A stretch of 64,000 nt of DNA from Anaerolineaceae bacterium (GCA_020634165.1 JACKCF010000002.1:620001-684000), one strand, 5' to 3'; positions 42,903-52,043 are shown, counted from the first letter of the stretch. Translations and numbers: made by a program. The notes: generated by a model from the sequence alone, not told the origin.

Positions 42903-43895
42903 ATGATGTCCAACATCCTAACAAGATTGCTCAAGCTGGGTGCACTTTATGCTGTTGCCCAGCAGGGATTAGCATTCGCCTACCTGGCCAGCCGCGATGT
43001 CAGAAAGACCCTGGCCAGCAATCATAATAAAAATCCCAACGGCGTCCTCTACGAACAGACCGAGCGCTACGAGCATTACACCGTCACCAAGCGCATCGAA
43101 AATGGCATTGAGCGCGTCACTTACACGCCCCATGAACGCAAGTTCGATACGCCTATCATCATGCAGCATGGGATGTGGCACGGTGCCTGGTGTTGGGATG
43201 GCTGGCAGGCGCTGTTGGCGACCTGGGGATGGGAGAGCCACGCCCATAGTCTGCCGGGGCATGCCGGCTCGCTGCCACAGATGCCGATCTGGCTGTGTAC
43301 CCTCGACTACTACCTCAGCTTCCTGGCCGCTGAAATCAGGCGCATGCCTACCAAACCCATCCTGATGGGGCATAGTATGGGCGGCGCACTGGCGCAGTGG
43401 TACCTGAAGTACTTCGGCGATTCCTTACCTGCGACGGTACTGGTCGCTCCCTGGACGGCTTACAGCACCTTCGCGGATGGTCTCTGGCCGATGATTAAGC
43501 GTGATCCGTTGGTGCTGCCCATGTCCATGCTGAGTTGGAGCGCTGGCAACTGGGTGCGCAATCCACAGCGCGCCGCAGAAGCCCTCATTACGGATGGCGC
43601 CCGCCTGACGCCCCGGGAACTGGCCGCCAAACTGAATAACGAGTCGATTCTCGCCGTCTATCAGCATAATCCACCATTTTGGTCGCCCCCTCAGAATGTG
43701 ACGACGCCTATGTTACTGCTCTCTGGGGAGCGGGATGCGGTCGTGACGCTGGAGGGCCATAAGCGCATGGCCAAGCTCTATAAGGCCGATCACCGTGTAA
43801 TTGCGAACTCCGGCCACAATCTGATGACCGAAGCCACCTACCAGTCAACAGCCCAGATCATCCATGATTGGCTGGTCGAGCAGCGTATGGTTTAG
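42903..43895 (+). CDS. alpha/beta hydrolase
   Basis: The ATG at 42903 (next ATG at 42906) is preceded by TAGGAG and gives 330 residues. A hydrophobic N-terminal stretch may anchor it. Hydrolase marks are IIMQHGMWHGAWCWDGWQAL with the oxyanion HG, LMGHSMGGALAQWYL with the nucleophile Ser in G-H-S-M-G, LLSGERDAVV with the acid and ANSGHNLM with the base. This matches lysophospholipase/esterase-like serine hydrolases. It begins 5 bases after the secreted protein gene, so a 40816-43895 operon is likely. Substrate unknown. Confidence 0.85.
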   Translation: MMSNILTRLLKLGALYAVAQQGLAFAYLASRDVRKTLASNHNKNPNGVLYEQTERYEHYTVTKRIENGIERVTYTPHERKFDTPIIMQHGMWHGAWCWDGWQALLATWGWESHAHSLPGHAGSLPQMPIWLCTLDYYLSFLAAEIRRMPTKPILMGHSMGGALAQWYLKYFGDSLPATVLVAPWTAYSTFADGLWPMIKRDPLVLPMSMLSWSAGNWVRNPQRAAEALITDGARLTPRELAAKLNNESILAVYQHNPPFWSPPQNVTTPMLLLSGERDAVVTLEGHKRMAKLYKADHRVIANSGHNLMTEATYQSTAQIIHDWLVEQRMV

Positions 43896-44075
43896 GCGCA
43901 CCTGCGCCCACCGATTGCCCGCCTACTGCGTAAGGGGATTGTTGGTAAATGGCAATAACCCTCGCCTAAATGTGTGCAATGCGCTACAGTCTGGAGCGCA
44001 TATTAAGACCTGTTGACGCACGGCATCGACCAAAATAGAGGCCGATGTCTGTCTGCGCACGATTAGGAGAACACT

Positions 44076-45329
44076 ATGAAAACTGCGATTTTCCGGCATG
44101 GGATCGTTACCCTGTTGTTAATCGCTGTTCTAGCATTGCTAGCGGCCTGCACCCCAACTGAGGAAGGCGAAACCGAAAATACGGCCTTCGAGGGACCGCC
44201 ACAGGTGCGCATCATTTCGCCGCAGCCGGATGCAATTTATCTCAAAGATGCTTCAGTCGTCATATCGACCCGCATTGAGAATGCCGGGCCGGATATTTCA
44301 ACGGTTTCTCTGATGATTAACGGCGTCAACATCGGCACGACCGATGCCAGCGATCAGACGGCTGCCGCTTTCTCTATCGAAACCAGTTGGCCCGCGACCA
44401 CCCCTGGCGACTACACGCTGGAAGTCGTGGCGATACGTGATGATGGCACGGCCAGCGATCCCTCCTCAGTGAACTTCAGCGTCCAGGGTGAGGTTCAGCC
44501 GCAGGTAACAGATACGCCGACGGAAGATGCCTCTGGCAGCACATCGACCAACACGCAGACCAACAACGGTGGCACCAGCAGCACGACGAACCAGCAAGCG
44601 GCGACGGCCACGACAGCCCCAACCGCGACCCAGTCGCAGCCCTCACCAGTTCCACCGTCATCCATCCCGCCAACTGCGAGCTTCCCGACTGCGACTACGC
44701 TCCAGGGTGCCAACATCCGCAGTGGCCCAGGCGTCGCCTATGAACCGCCGCTGGGCAGTGTCGCCGCTGGGGAATCCTTCCGCATTCTGGCACGCAACCC
44801 TGAACCAAGCGCTGATCGGGCCTGGTTCCGTATCGAAGTCTTTAATTCATCCGGTTGGATCGCGGGCTGGTTGGTACAGGTCAACGGCGATATCAGCAGC
44901 TTGCCCGTAGAAAATCCGGCACCGCCGCCGCCAACCAATACCCCTGCACCGACAGCGACCTCTGTGCCAGTGGCCGAAGTCGACCTGAGCATCGTTGATT
45001 GGTCCACTAATCCAGCGCAGCCAAGTTGCCTGCAAACCGCCACGACATCGATTACGGTTGCCAACAGCGGCACATCGCCCAGCACACAGACCAACGTCGT
45101 TTTGCAGGACCTGCACAACGGCAGCCAACAGGCTGTTAGCTCGGCGACGATTCCACCGCTGCAACCAGGCGAAAACGTCACCGTCCAGATTCAACTGACT
45201 GTCTCGACCTTCTTCGCAGAAACACATACCTATCGTGCGACCGTTGACCCCGATAACGGCGTTGCGGAAATTCACGAAGATAACAATTCGCGCCAGTTTG
45301 ATTATCAGTTGCAGCAGGGCGGTTGCTAA
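44076..45329 (+). CDS. lipoprotein with Ig-like, SH3b and CARDB modules
   Basis: 417 residues. The signal ends in the lipobox LLAAC with C25 as the lipidated residue. An Ig-like domain (about 38-140; QVRIISPQPDAIYLKDASVV) is followed by a Thr/Ser/Gln-rich linker. A bacterial SH3b domain follows at about 205-280 (GANIRSGPGVAYEPPLGSVA, WFRIEVFNSSGWIAGWLVQV), then a Pro/Thr linker and a CARDB-type adhesion module at about 305-400 (VDLSIVDWSTNPAQPSCLQT, VDPDNGVAEIHEDNNSRQF). These modules bind cell wall or polysaccharide; no enzyme is present. It is a surface protein with a strong terminator behind it. Confidence 0.85.
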   Translation: MKTAIFRHGIVTLLLIAVLALLAACTPTEEGETENTAFEGPPQVRIISPQPDAIYLKDASVVISTRIENAGPDISTVSLMINGVNIGTTDASDQTAAAFSIETSWPATTPGDYTLEVVAIRDDGTASDPSSVNFSVQGEVQPQVTDTPTEDASGSTSTNTQTNNGGTSSTTNQQAATATTAPTATQSQPSPVPPSSIPPTASFPTATTLQGANIRSGPGVAYEPPLGSVAAGESFRILARNPEPSADRAWFRIEVFNSSGWIAGWLVQVNGDISSLPVENPAPPPPTNTPAPTATSVPVAEVDLSIVDWSTNPAQPSCLQTATTSITVANSGTSPSTQTNVVLQDLHNGSQQAVSSATIPPLQPGENVTVQIQLTVSTFFAETHTYRATVDPDNGVAEIHEDNNSRQFDYQLQQGGC

Positions 45330-45350
45330 ATAGCCCAATCACAGTTGATA

Positions 45351-45384
45351 AAAAAGCGGGGATAAAATTGTCCCCGCTTTTTTA
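45351..45384 (+). terminator. intrinsic terminator of the lipoprotein gene
   Basis: The stem AAAAAGCGGGGA... closes with TCCCCGCTTTTTT around an AAAATT-containing loop, 22 bases after the stop. It is the clearest terminator in the window. Confidence 0.9.
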
Positions 45385-45462
45385 GTTCTTGAGGCATATC
45401 TGCGGCCACCTTACTTATAATGAAATGGATTGTTTTCTTGATGAATTGGAAGGACTTTCATA

Positions 45463-45873
45463 TTGTCCGGCTTTAGCTATGAAGAACGAGACGGTATCCT
45501 GATGTGCCACTTTTCTGACTTCCGGCGGGATAGCGCCGAAGAATGGGCCGAGGTAATGTTGAAAAATATGGAGCATCACAATCAGGCTCAAACCCATTTC
45601 AGGGTATTAGCCCAGGTCGATAAGGCCGCATTGCCGACACCTTATGCCTCTGCTAAGGCGCTGGCAGTCGCCCAGGCTCGCAAACCGACACTGGCCGTAT
45701 CAGTCGCGATGGTCTCTTACAGTAACGCCATTGTCAATATTTTGCGCTTCGTCATCAATAAAGTACCTCGGACGGACTATATCTACTTTTTCAAAGATGA
45801 TGCCAGCGCACTCACCTGGCTTGCGGACCGCCATCAGAATTATCTAGCTGCTGAAAGAGGTATCGATAAGTAA
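45463..45873 (+). CDS. PTPY-array small protein 1 (SpoIIAA/STAS-like)
   Basis: 136 residues from a TTG start preceded by GGAAGGAC. The start MSGFSYEERDGILMCHFSDF matches the paralogues at 46161, 46581 and 47350. Shared marks are RRD-x-(A/T)-x-EW near residue 22, a strictly kept PTPY near residue 58, a hydrophobic strand (AVSVAMVSYSNAIVNILRF) and DDASALTWL near the end. The order of strands and helices suggests a SpoIIAA-like/STAS fold. No catalytic residues are obvious; function unknown. Confidence 0.75.
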   Translation: MSGFSYEERDGILMCHFSDFRRDSAEEWAEVMLKNMEHHNQAQTHFRVLAQVDKAALPTPYASAKALAVAQARKPTLAVSVAMVSYSNAIVNILRFVINKVPRTDYIYFFKDDASALTWLADRHQNYLAAERGIDK

Positions 45874-46160
45874 GATATTGCATCAGGATATTTACGGACT
45901 ACTTCCCTAATTTTAAGGGTTTGCCCTCTTATTTCCTCATACACTGATTACATTGGGAATAGTGAGCATGTGTTGATGACTGGATTCATTGTTCAAGAAC
46001 AGTTATGTGTTATTCACGTTCTTTGACTTAAGAATTCCCTCGCATATTTTCTTGTGGGCCTTTGTAAACTACGCGCGCCTGTTCCAGTATGTTGAATGCA
46101 AATAAATTGTCTTGGAAGCCAACACATATGTTGTGTTTTCCCTAAAAGAGTGCATAGATC

Positions 46161-46577
46161 ATGAGTGGCTTGCATGTCGAAAGAACAGCGGATGACATCT
46201 ATGTGATGTATGTTGGCGATGCATCGCGCGCGACTGTCAACGACTGGGCCGACCAACTCAAAGCATTGTACGCCATGTATCAAAGTACAGGCGGACACTT
46301 ACGGCTGCTGTATCAGTTCGAGCGAAGCATCCTGCCCACGCCTTACCTACTTAAGCGAGCCATCGGTGTGATAAATAACAAACCCGTAGGGCTAAATGTC
46401 TCCGCAGCCATTATTGTGCCCAACAGCAACATCTATATGGGTATGCACTACATCATGAGCCGTCTTTATAAGTCCGATCACATGCATCTGATTGATAACT
46501 ATGAAGAAGGCATCGACTGGCTGCAAAAACGTGATCCTGATACGAAACAAAACCCGACGAAGGAGCAAAACAAATAA
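46161..46577 (+). CDS. PTPY-array small protein 2 (SpoIIAA/STAS-like)
   Basis: 138 residues starting MSGLHVERTADDIYVMYVGD. It is the most divergent copy of the array: RRD is replaced (SRATVNDWADQL), but PTPY near residue 60, the hydrophobic stretch VSAAIIVPNSNIYMGMHYIM and YEEGIDWLQ near the end are kept. It has a charged tail (KQNPTKEQNK). It ends 3 bases before the next copy, so both are co-transcribed. About 290 bases without a gene separate it from copy 1. Confidence 0.75.
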   Translation: MSGLHVERTADDIYVMYVGDASRATVNDWADQLKALYAMYQSTGGHLRLLYQFERSILPTPYLLKRAIGVINNKPVGLNVSAAIIVPNSNIYMGMHYIMSRLYKSDHMHLIDNYEEGIDWLQKRDPDTKQNPTKEQNK

Positions 46578-46580
46578 ACA

Positions 46581-46988
46581 ATGAGCAGCTTTAGCATCGA
46601 AGAACGGCCTGATGGCATTCATGTTATTTATCTTGCGGATTTTCGGCGGGATACCACCGATGAATGGGTTGCCGCCTCGCGTGAATTACTTGCTCTATAT
46701 AATGTCAATGGCCAGCATTTGCGCATTCTCGCCAAAATGGCAAAGACTGCCATGCCCACGCCATACGGTATGCCCAAAGCGATACAGCTCGCCAGTGAAC
46801 GCCCTCGATCGCTGGCACTGTCTATGGCCGTCATCATTCCCAATAACTTCATCCTGACGGGCCTGCGATTTATCCTCAACCAGGTGCGCGATTCTCATTA
46901 TGTCGAAATGTGCGATACAGAAGAAAAAGCCATCCAGTGGCTTGATGAACGCCATCGTCAGTATCTGTCAGGTCAATCGTTGTCCTGA
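46581..46988 (+). CDS. PTPY-array small protein 3 (SpoIIAA/STAS-like)
   Basis: 135 residues (MSSFSIEERPDGIHVIYLAD), 3 bases after copy 2. The shared motifs are all present: FRRDTTDEWVAASRELLALY, AMPTPYGMPKAIQLA, LALSMAVIIPNNFILTGLRF and TEEKAIQWLDERHRQYL. It resembles copies 1 and 4 more than copy 2. No signal peptide is seen and the hydrophobic strand is too short and interrupted for a membrane helix, so a cytoplasmic protein is likely. Confidence 0.78.
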   Translation: MSSFSIEERPDGIHVIYLADFRRDTTDEWVAASRELLALYNVNGQHLRILAKMAKTAMPTPYGMPKAIQLASERPRSLALSMAVIIPNNFILTGLRFILNQVRDSHYVEMCDTEEKAIQWLDERHRQYLSGQSLS

Positions 46989-47349
46989 TAGGTGCTGACA
47001 AAGGTTCCCTCTCGATCATTAATATGACATTGCACACAAAGAAATACGGATATTTTGCTAAAGAGCTTCGCCCTTTGGCAAATGTTTACGTTGGAATTGT
47101 CAATACGTGAATATACTTAGATTTAACGATTGAAATGTAAGTTAACAAACTATGCAGGCGTATCGTTTCGCAAAGAAAAGTGCGCATCGGATGACCCAAA
47201 TAAGGGTGTCCGAAGGATCATTGCCTGCGGATGGCTTGTATAAAGCCCTATTTAAGTGTCAAAGCATAGCTTGTTTTTGACGCTTAACCATCAATCATTA
47301 TCGAACGCTTGAACAGAGCGTATATGAGTAGAGGAATACAGTAGTAGCC
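46989..47349. other. intergenic region inside the PTPY array
   Basis: The 361 bases hold no credible gene and are AT-rich. A long imperfect inverted repeat lies at 47252-47287. The segment 47305-47321 resembles the loop of the elements at 25938 and 27244 (15 of 17 bases). Confidence 0.5.
47252..47287. repeat. inverted repeat upstream of PTPY protein 4
   Basis: Arms TTAAGTGTCAAA and TTTGACGCTTAA are complementary over 12 bases with one G-T pair and a 12-base spacer. It may be an operator or a hairpin in the leader of the next gene. Confidence 0.5.
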
Positions 47350-47751
47350 ATGAGTGGATTTATCGCTAGTGAACGCCCAGATGGCATCATGTATTGGCGG
47401 TACGAAGACCTGCGTCGCGATACCACTGATGAGTGGACGCGCACACTTCGGGAAACAACACGGGAATATGATGCCCAGCAAAAACACTTCTGTTGTGTGG
47501 TTCATTTCGGCAAGGGTGCCATGCCGACGCCCTATCTGACGACCGAAGCAATCAAGGTGATGCGAGATTTACCGACGACGCTTGCCATGTCAGTTGCTAT
47601 GGTTGCGGAAAATAACATGATATTCGGCATTGTACGGTTCGCCATGAATAAAGTGTCCAGTACGGATTACATTCGCTTTTTTGACACAGATGAGGAAGCG
47701 ATTACCTGGCTAAAGAAACGTCAGGAAGAATTTGTGATGATACACCCATAG
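47350..47751 (+). CDS. PTPY-array small protein 4 (SpoIIAA/STAS-like)
   Basis: 133 residues (MSGFIASERPDGIMYWRYED). It has LRRDTTDEWTRTLRETTREY, AMPTPYLTTEAIKVM, LAMSVAMVAENNMIFGIVRF and TDEEAITWLKKRQEEF. The array copies keep the same length and the same two terminal motifs while the centre varies, so the fold is probably kept and surfaces have diverged. It is followed by about 260 bases without a gene and then the sulfotransferase. Confidence 0.78.
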   Translation: MSGFIASERPDGIMYWRYEDLRRDTTDEWTRTLRETTREYDAQQKHFCCVVHFGKGAMPTPYLTTEAIKVMRDLPTTLAMSVAMVAENNMIFGIVRFAMNKVSSTDYIRFFDTDEEAITWLKKRQEEFVMIHP

Positions 47752-48016
47752 TCCTACCTTTTCGGTCGCCATAGCGGGCATCGCCAAAGACAGGTGCTAA
47801 TCAGCAGTGGTCATTGGAAATGCCAACTCCATGTCAGGCAATTTGCCTGTATTCAACTTGTCTGTATCGAGTCATTTTGAAACTCGCCGTGTACCCTGGC
47901 TAGATGGTAATATTAGCAGGGTATAGTGGGTTGTAATGCTTGCAGTTAGCGGGGTCGTCAATCACGGCCTGAGTATAAAAGCCACCTGCCAAACATGTTA
48001 ACAAAATGGCCTGCGG

Positions 48017-49096
48017 ATGAATATGAACCTGGTAAGTAAACTCACAAAAAAAGTAAAAGACGGTTTACAGAACGTGCTGAATGGGACTGCTCAGGCTAAG
48101 TCCTCGGCGGAACCGGAGTTAGACCCTGGACAGCAGGTTGCCAATATCGTCAAGCCTCTTATTGAAAATAATGAACTGCATAAATATATCCCCTACTGGG
48201 CATCACAAGGTTTTCATGTAGCGGCAGATGTTCTTCAGATTGAACGGCAACAATTCTCAACGACGGCCTTAGAGGGCCTGCAAAGTCGATTTCTGCCAGG
48301 GGTGTTTGTCGTCGGCGCGGCCAAATCCGCAACGACCACGCTTTACGAGTATCTTCGCAATATCCCTGATATATGTATGTCTAACCCGAAAGAACCCTAT
48401 TTTTTTGAGTATGAGTATGCGCTTGGCATAGACCACTATCGTGAGAAGTATTTTAAGCATTGGATGGGCGAACCCATTATTGGGGAGGCGCGGCATCGGA
48501 ACCTCTACCTACCTTATATCGCCAGACGAATTTACGAATTTAATCCTGCTGCAAAAATCATTATCATCGTCAGGAATCCAGTAGATCGTGCTTATTCCCA
48601 TTGGTGGCATTGGTTCTCACGTGGATTGGACACACTCAGTTTTCGTGAAGCGATCATGATCGACTATGATCGTATTCAAAAGAATCAAAATATGGACGCA
48701 AAAACATTGCAGGAAATCTATTACGCAGCCTGTGAAATAACCAATGGACGGGGGCCATTTCGGACATATTTGGACTCAGGTTATTACTACAAACAAATTC
48801 AACGGTATCGACAGGTTTTCCCGGATGAACAGATCAAAGTTGTCTGTTTCTCGGATCTCAGACGCGATGCTTATGCCTTCATCAAGTCAATCGAAGCGTT
48901 CTTGAATATTGACTACTACACAAAAGATAATTTCTCGGTGCTGCGTAGTAACCAAGCGAATGAAAAAGAGATGAAGCAGCCCCCAATGGATCCTGAAGTC
49001 CGTCAATGGCTGGTAGATCACTATCGTGATCACAATGCGAAGCTTAGCCAGATTATTGATCGTGATCTGTCAGATTGGGATCGAGTCAGCGACTAA
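48017..49096 (+). CDS. sulfotransferase
   Basis: 359 residues. The PAPS 5'-phosphosulfate loop is VVGAAKSATTTLYEYL at 98-113 with K103, and the 3'-phosphate site is IIIIVRNPVDRAYSHW at 181-196 with R186 and S194. The NPKEPYFFEYEY segment is the usual substrate-side motif of the heparan-sulfotransferase-like (Sulfotransfer_1/3) group. The first 90 residues are an extra helical region. The enzyme moves sulfate from PAPS to a hydroxyl or amine, often of a surface sugar or lipid. The gene is somewhat AT-rich. No PAPS synthesis genes are nearby. Confidence 0.85.
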   Translation: MNMNLVSKLTKKVKDGLQNVLNGTAQAKSSAEPELDPGQQVANIVKPLIENNELHKYIPYWASQGFHVAADVLQIERQQFSTTALEGLQSRFLPGVFVVGAAKSATTTLYEYLRNIPDICMSNPKEPYFFEYEYALGIDHYREKYFKHWMGEPIIGEARHRNLYLPYIARRIYEFNPAAKIIIIVRNPVDRAYSHWWHWFSRGLDTLSFREAIMIDYDRIQKNQNMDAKTLQEIYYAACEITNGRGPFRTYLDSGYYYKQIQRYRQVFPDEQIKVVCFSDLRRDAYAFIKSIEAFLNIDYYTKDNFSVLRSNQANEKEMKQPPMDPEVRQWLVDHYRDHNAKLSQIIDRDLSDWDRVSD

Positions 49097-49109
49097 TCTC
49101 TGGCTGGGG

Positions 49110-49580
49110 TTAGCCCTGTAGCTGTTTGGGCAGCATCTCGTCCATGAGGGTGGCCGTATCTTCAATGCTGACGAAGTCATCAGCGAAGCTAATCACGTTT
49201 AGTTGGGGGTCAAAGCTCCAAAAACCCGCTGCGTCGTACAAAAACCGGATGTACGTGTAGCATATCCCCAGTACCACCCGCGAATAAACGCTGTACGCCA
49301 TATACGGGAAAAACAGAATCACGCCTCGGTCGTGAATATACATCACCAGGCCGATGCGTTCATCAGGGTAATGTAGCTCGACATCGCCCCCTGGGGCCTG
49401 TATCGGGATCAGCGTCGGGTCCAGCCGCAGCATGTGCCGCGCCAGCGCCTTCTGCCGAATTTTGCGCACAGGCCAGTGCAGTTCCGGGGCTTGCCCCTGG
49501 CCATTCTCATAGAGCCATTCGACCATCTTGGGACTGAGTTGATTGTGTTTGGGGACGTACAGGTGAATCTCGTAGATCAT
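49110..49580 (-). CDS. hypothetical protein
   Basis: 156 residues, not recognised. It has the look of a small alpha/beta domain (YEIHLYVPKHNQLSPKMVEW, VELHYPDERIGLVMYIHDRG) with many aromatic residues in the second half (FFPYMAYSVYSRVVLGICYT). No signal peptide or metal motif is visible. The start overlaps the stop of the membrane protein gene upstream by four bases, so the two are one operon. Confidence 0.7.
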   Translation of the reverse strand: MIYEIHLYVPKHNQLSPKMVEWLYENGQGQAPELHWPVRKIRQKALARHMLRLDPTLIPIQAPGGDVELHYPDERIGLVMYIHDRGVILFFPYMAYSVYSRVVLGICYTYIRFLYDAAGFWSFDPQLNVISFADDFVSIEDTATLMDEMLPKQLQG

Positions 49581-50332
49581 GCGGGGGTGCTTTCAGGCGT
49601 GGGTTGATGATCCCGCAGCAGATTGACCAGCAGCATCAGATTGTCCAGTTCAGCCAATGGAACGGCTGCCCATTCAACCAACTGGCGATCATAAAGCCGC
49701 AGCGCCCCGCGTTCGATGGCCATCTTGCCGAAGTCATCCCAGAAAAGCTGGCGGTTGGCATAGCTGATGCCACTGCCAGCCAGCGTCAAACTGCCAAATT
49801 CAACCGATTTACCCTGTGCCAGCTCGGCTTCAACCAGCGGTTGGCGTGCTGCCGTGATTTTGCTTTCCAGCAGCAGCCCCAGCTTGGCGACGTCCTTGTA
49901 AACCGCATTCACTTGCAGGACTTCTTCCTGATCGGTATTCAGCGTATAGGTGATGACATCCCGTTTGATGATGCCGAAGTAAGAAACGCGCTCGGCGTGC
50001 TGGTGAATGCGCGTAATTTCCGCAAACCGGAAATATCCCAACTGGCCGCCGCGCCGATAGGTGAAGCCGTTTTCGTAAACAGTCACTTCACGGTTCCACA
50101 GATGCAGCACATACCACCCGACCAGCAGCGCTATCATCGCATAGCCCGCGACAATCAGCACGCTGGCCCCTTCGACATTCGCCAGCAGTACTTGCAGTAC
50201 CAGCACAGGAATGCCATACAGCAGGCCGCCGATAATCAGCAGCCGCAGCCGATAACTGGGGAAATAAGCCACAAAGCGGCCCAGGATTGGGTCGTCTTCA
50301 AATAAGGGGTTGTCAAATCTGGTCGTGGTCAT
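49577..50332 (-). CDS. hypothetical membrane protein with PH-like cytoplasmic domain
   Basis: The ATG at 50332 gives 251 residues; a longer frame to 50446 has an unconvincing N-terminus. Two membrane helices at about 30-50 and 57-78 are followed by strand-rich segments (EVTVYENGFTYRRGGQLGYF, FAEITRIHQHAERVSYFGII, SLTLAGSGISYANRQLFWDD) like bacterial PH or GRAM-type domains. No function can be named. It is translationally coupled to the 156-residue protein and divergent from the gene at 50501. Confidence 0.7.
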   Translation of the reverse strand: MTTTRFDNPLFEDDPILGRFVAYFPSYRLRLLIIGGLLYGIPVLVLQVLLANVEGASVLIVAGYAMIALLVGWYVLHLWNREVTVYENGFTYRRGGQLGYFRFAEITRIHQHAERVSYFGIIKRDVITYTLNTDQEEVLQVNAVYKDVAKLGLLLESKITAARQPLVEAELAQGKSVEFGSLTLAGSGISYANRQLFWDDFGKMAIERGALRLYDRQLVEWAAVPLAELDNLMLLVNLLRDHQPTPESTPA

Positions 50333-50500
50333 GCGGGAACTTCTGGTGTGATATTCTGGCTGAACTGTACCATATTTTCTGGTGAGGGCGTAGTTAAGAA
50401 CATGAACTTTCGCTGGTCCACACTCACCTGTAGACAGGGACACCACTGCCGATTAAAGTAAAGCCATTAGCTGGGACCGATATTCAAGGAGGCCAAATAC

Positions 50501-50908
50501 ATGCCCTTCCATTTTGAGTGGCGCGACGAAGAAAAAACAGTCATGCAACTGATCGTCCAGGGGGATTGGAACTGGCGCGATTATCATCACGCGGCCCGTG
50601 CCTGTACTTTTTCCATGCTGCGCCTGCCGCAGCCAGTCCACATGTTAATCGACCTGCGTGGTAGCACCCGCGCCAGGATGCCATCCGGTGCATCAACACA
50701 TGTGCGCAGCTTTGGTAAAATTCAAACGCCAGCCATGAGTGGCAAAGCGGTTGTTCTCGGCTTTCCAGAGAGCGAACTCGATAGCTTGCACCTGCATGAT
50801 GGCAACTTCATCCCAACCGGCGATGGTGAGGTCCATTTTGTCGAGGACGAAGCGGTTGCCGAAGCCCTCTTTAGTCAGTGGCGCACAGCAGAGAAAAGCC
50901 AGGAATAG
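50501..50908 (+). CDS. small SpoIIAA/STAS-like protein
   Basis: 135 residues (MPFHFEWRDEEKTVMQLIVQ). The strand-helix order (LIVQGDWNWRDYHHAARACT, HMLIDLRGSTRARMPSGAST, GKAVVLGFPESELDSL, HFVEDEAVAEALFSQW) resembles SpoIIAA-like proteins and, loosely, the PTPY array, with which it shares the length and the final D-E-x-x-A segment but not the PTPY motif. An AGGAGG ribosome site precedes the ATG by a few bases. Function unknown. Confidence 0.65.
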   Translation: MPFHFEWRDEEKTVMQLIVQGDWNWRDYHHAARACTFSMLRLPQPVHMLIDLRGSTRARMPSGASTHVRSFGKIQTPAMSGKAVVLGFPESELDSLHLHDGNFIPTGDGEVHFVEDEAVAEALFSQWRTAEKSQE

Positions 50909-50913
50909 CCTGT

Positions 50914-52002
50914 TTAGCGGCGGGCGCTTAGGAGTTCATCCAGATAGCCCTGAAAGCGGGCATTGAACATGGGCCAGCTAAATGTGTTGTGATAGCGCTG
51001 ATAGCCTGTCTCGCCCAGTCGCTGGCAGAGAGCGTCGTCTTTAAGCAAAGTAAGTGCCGCTTCTGCGATGGCTTCTGCGGATTGCTCATCAATGAGGATA
51101 CCTGTTTCACCATCCGCGACAACCTCCTGGGCGGCGCTGTTTTTGAGCGCGATACAGGGTCTTTTGCGCGTCATCGCTTCCAGATAAACCAGCCCGAAGC
51201 CCTCGCGTGTACTCGGCATCACCAGCGCGCGACAGCGAGTATACAAGGCATCCAGGGTTGCTTCGGAAATAAATCCTGTGAAAATCACATTTTGCGCGAC
51301 GCCCAGAGAGGCAGCTTTTTCCTGTAAACGCGGCATGTCATCACCCTTACCTGCAATAACCAGCCGCGTTTGCGGGTGCTTCTGTAAAATGATAGGCATA
51401 GCTTCTATTAGTTGATCATGCCCTTTGTACTGTTCGGTAGCCGCCATCCGCCCCACAATCAGCAGGAAATCTTCTCCCACTTCCTCCAATAACGCCGGAT
51501 CGACCTCATCCTGTGGCGTACGGTCCTCCAACGTCAACGGCAGAATTTTCGTCTCTGGGAAGTCAGGGTTATAAGAATGCGCCAGGTCAACAGTGAACTG
51601 TGAGATCGACAGGCACAGATCAACATCATCCAGAATGCGCTTCCGTAGTCCGGTCATTGTTTTCCAGGCATCAATGCCATAAAGAATGAGTGCGCTGGGA
51701 TGCTGCCATGCGCCTGGGAGCAAGGCATACGCACGTGCTAAACCAAGATGTGATAGAACGAACACACTGTCAGGGCGCGCCACATGCCAGCGATACATGG
51801 CCATCGTCAGGCCAATTTTGCTGCCGGAAAAGAAACTCGCATACGGGTCCGTCAGGTGTGGGTGAGGTGTTCCCAGGTCCAGAATGTGATAGGGAAGGCT
51901 TGTTTTTTCACTGTAGTCCGCGAGGCTGCGGTTAATCAAGCGGCTAACCAGTGCGACCCCGCCCGCATCGTAAGAGCTGCCTGTTGAGACATGTACGATC
52001 AT
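50914..52002 (-). CDS. glycosyltransferase family 4 protein
   Basis: The ATG at 52002 follows AAGG and gives 362 residues. A GT-B fold is seen: MIVHVSTGSSYDAGGVALVS at the start, FLLIVGRMAATEQYKGHDQL near 188 and VIFTGFISEATLDALYTRCR near 243. PSTREGFGLVYLEAMTRKRP near 270 is the E-x7-E sugar-nucleotide site. It transfers a sugar from a nucleotide or phosphate donor to a growing glycan. It lies 41 bases behind the asparagine synthase gene on the same strand, a pair common in exopolysaccharide or glycolipid loci. Confidence 0.87.
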   Translation of the reverse strand: MIVHVSTGSSYDAGGVALVSRLINRSLADYSEKTSLPYHILDLGTPHPHLTDPYASFFSGSKIGLTMAMYRWHVARPDSVFVLSHLGLARAYALLPGAWQHPSALILYGIDAWKTMTGLRKRILDDVDLCLSISQFTVDLAHSYNPDFPETKILPLTLEDRTPQDEVDPALLEEVGEDFLLIVGRMAATEQYKGHDQLIEAMPIILQKHPQTRLVIAGKGDDMPRLQEKAASLGVAQNVIFTGFISEATLDALYTRCRALVMPSTREGFGLVYLEAMTRKRPCIALKNSAAQEVVADGETGILIDEQSAEAIAEAALTLLKDDALCQRLGETGYQRYHNTFSWPMFNARFQGYLDELLSARR

Positions 52003-52043
52003 GGCATTACCTTGTTGGATGAGCAAATATATTCATCAGACAG

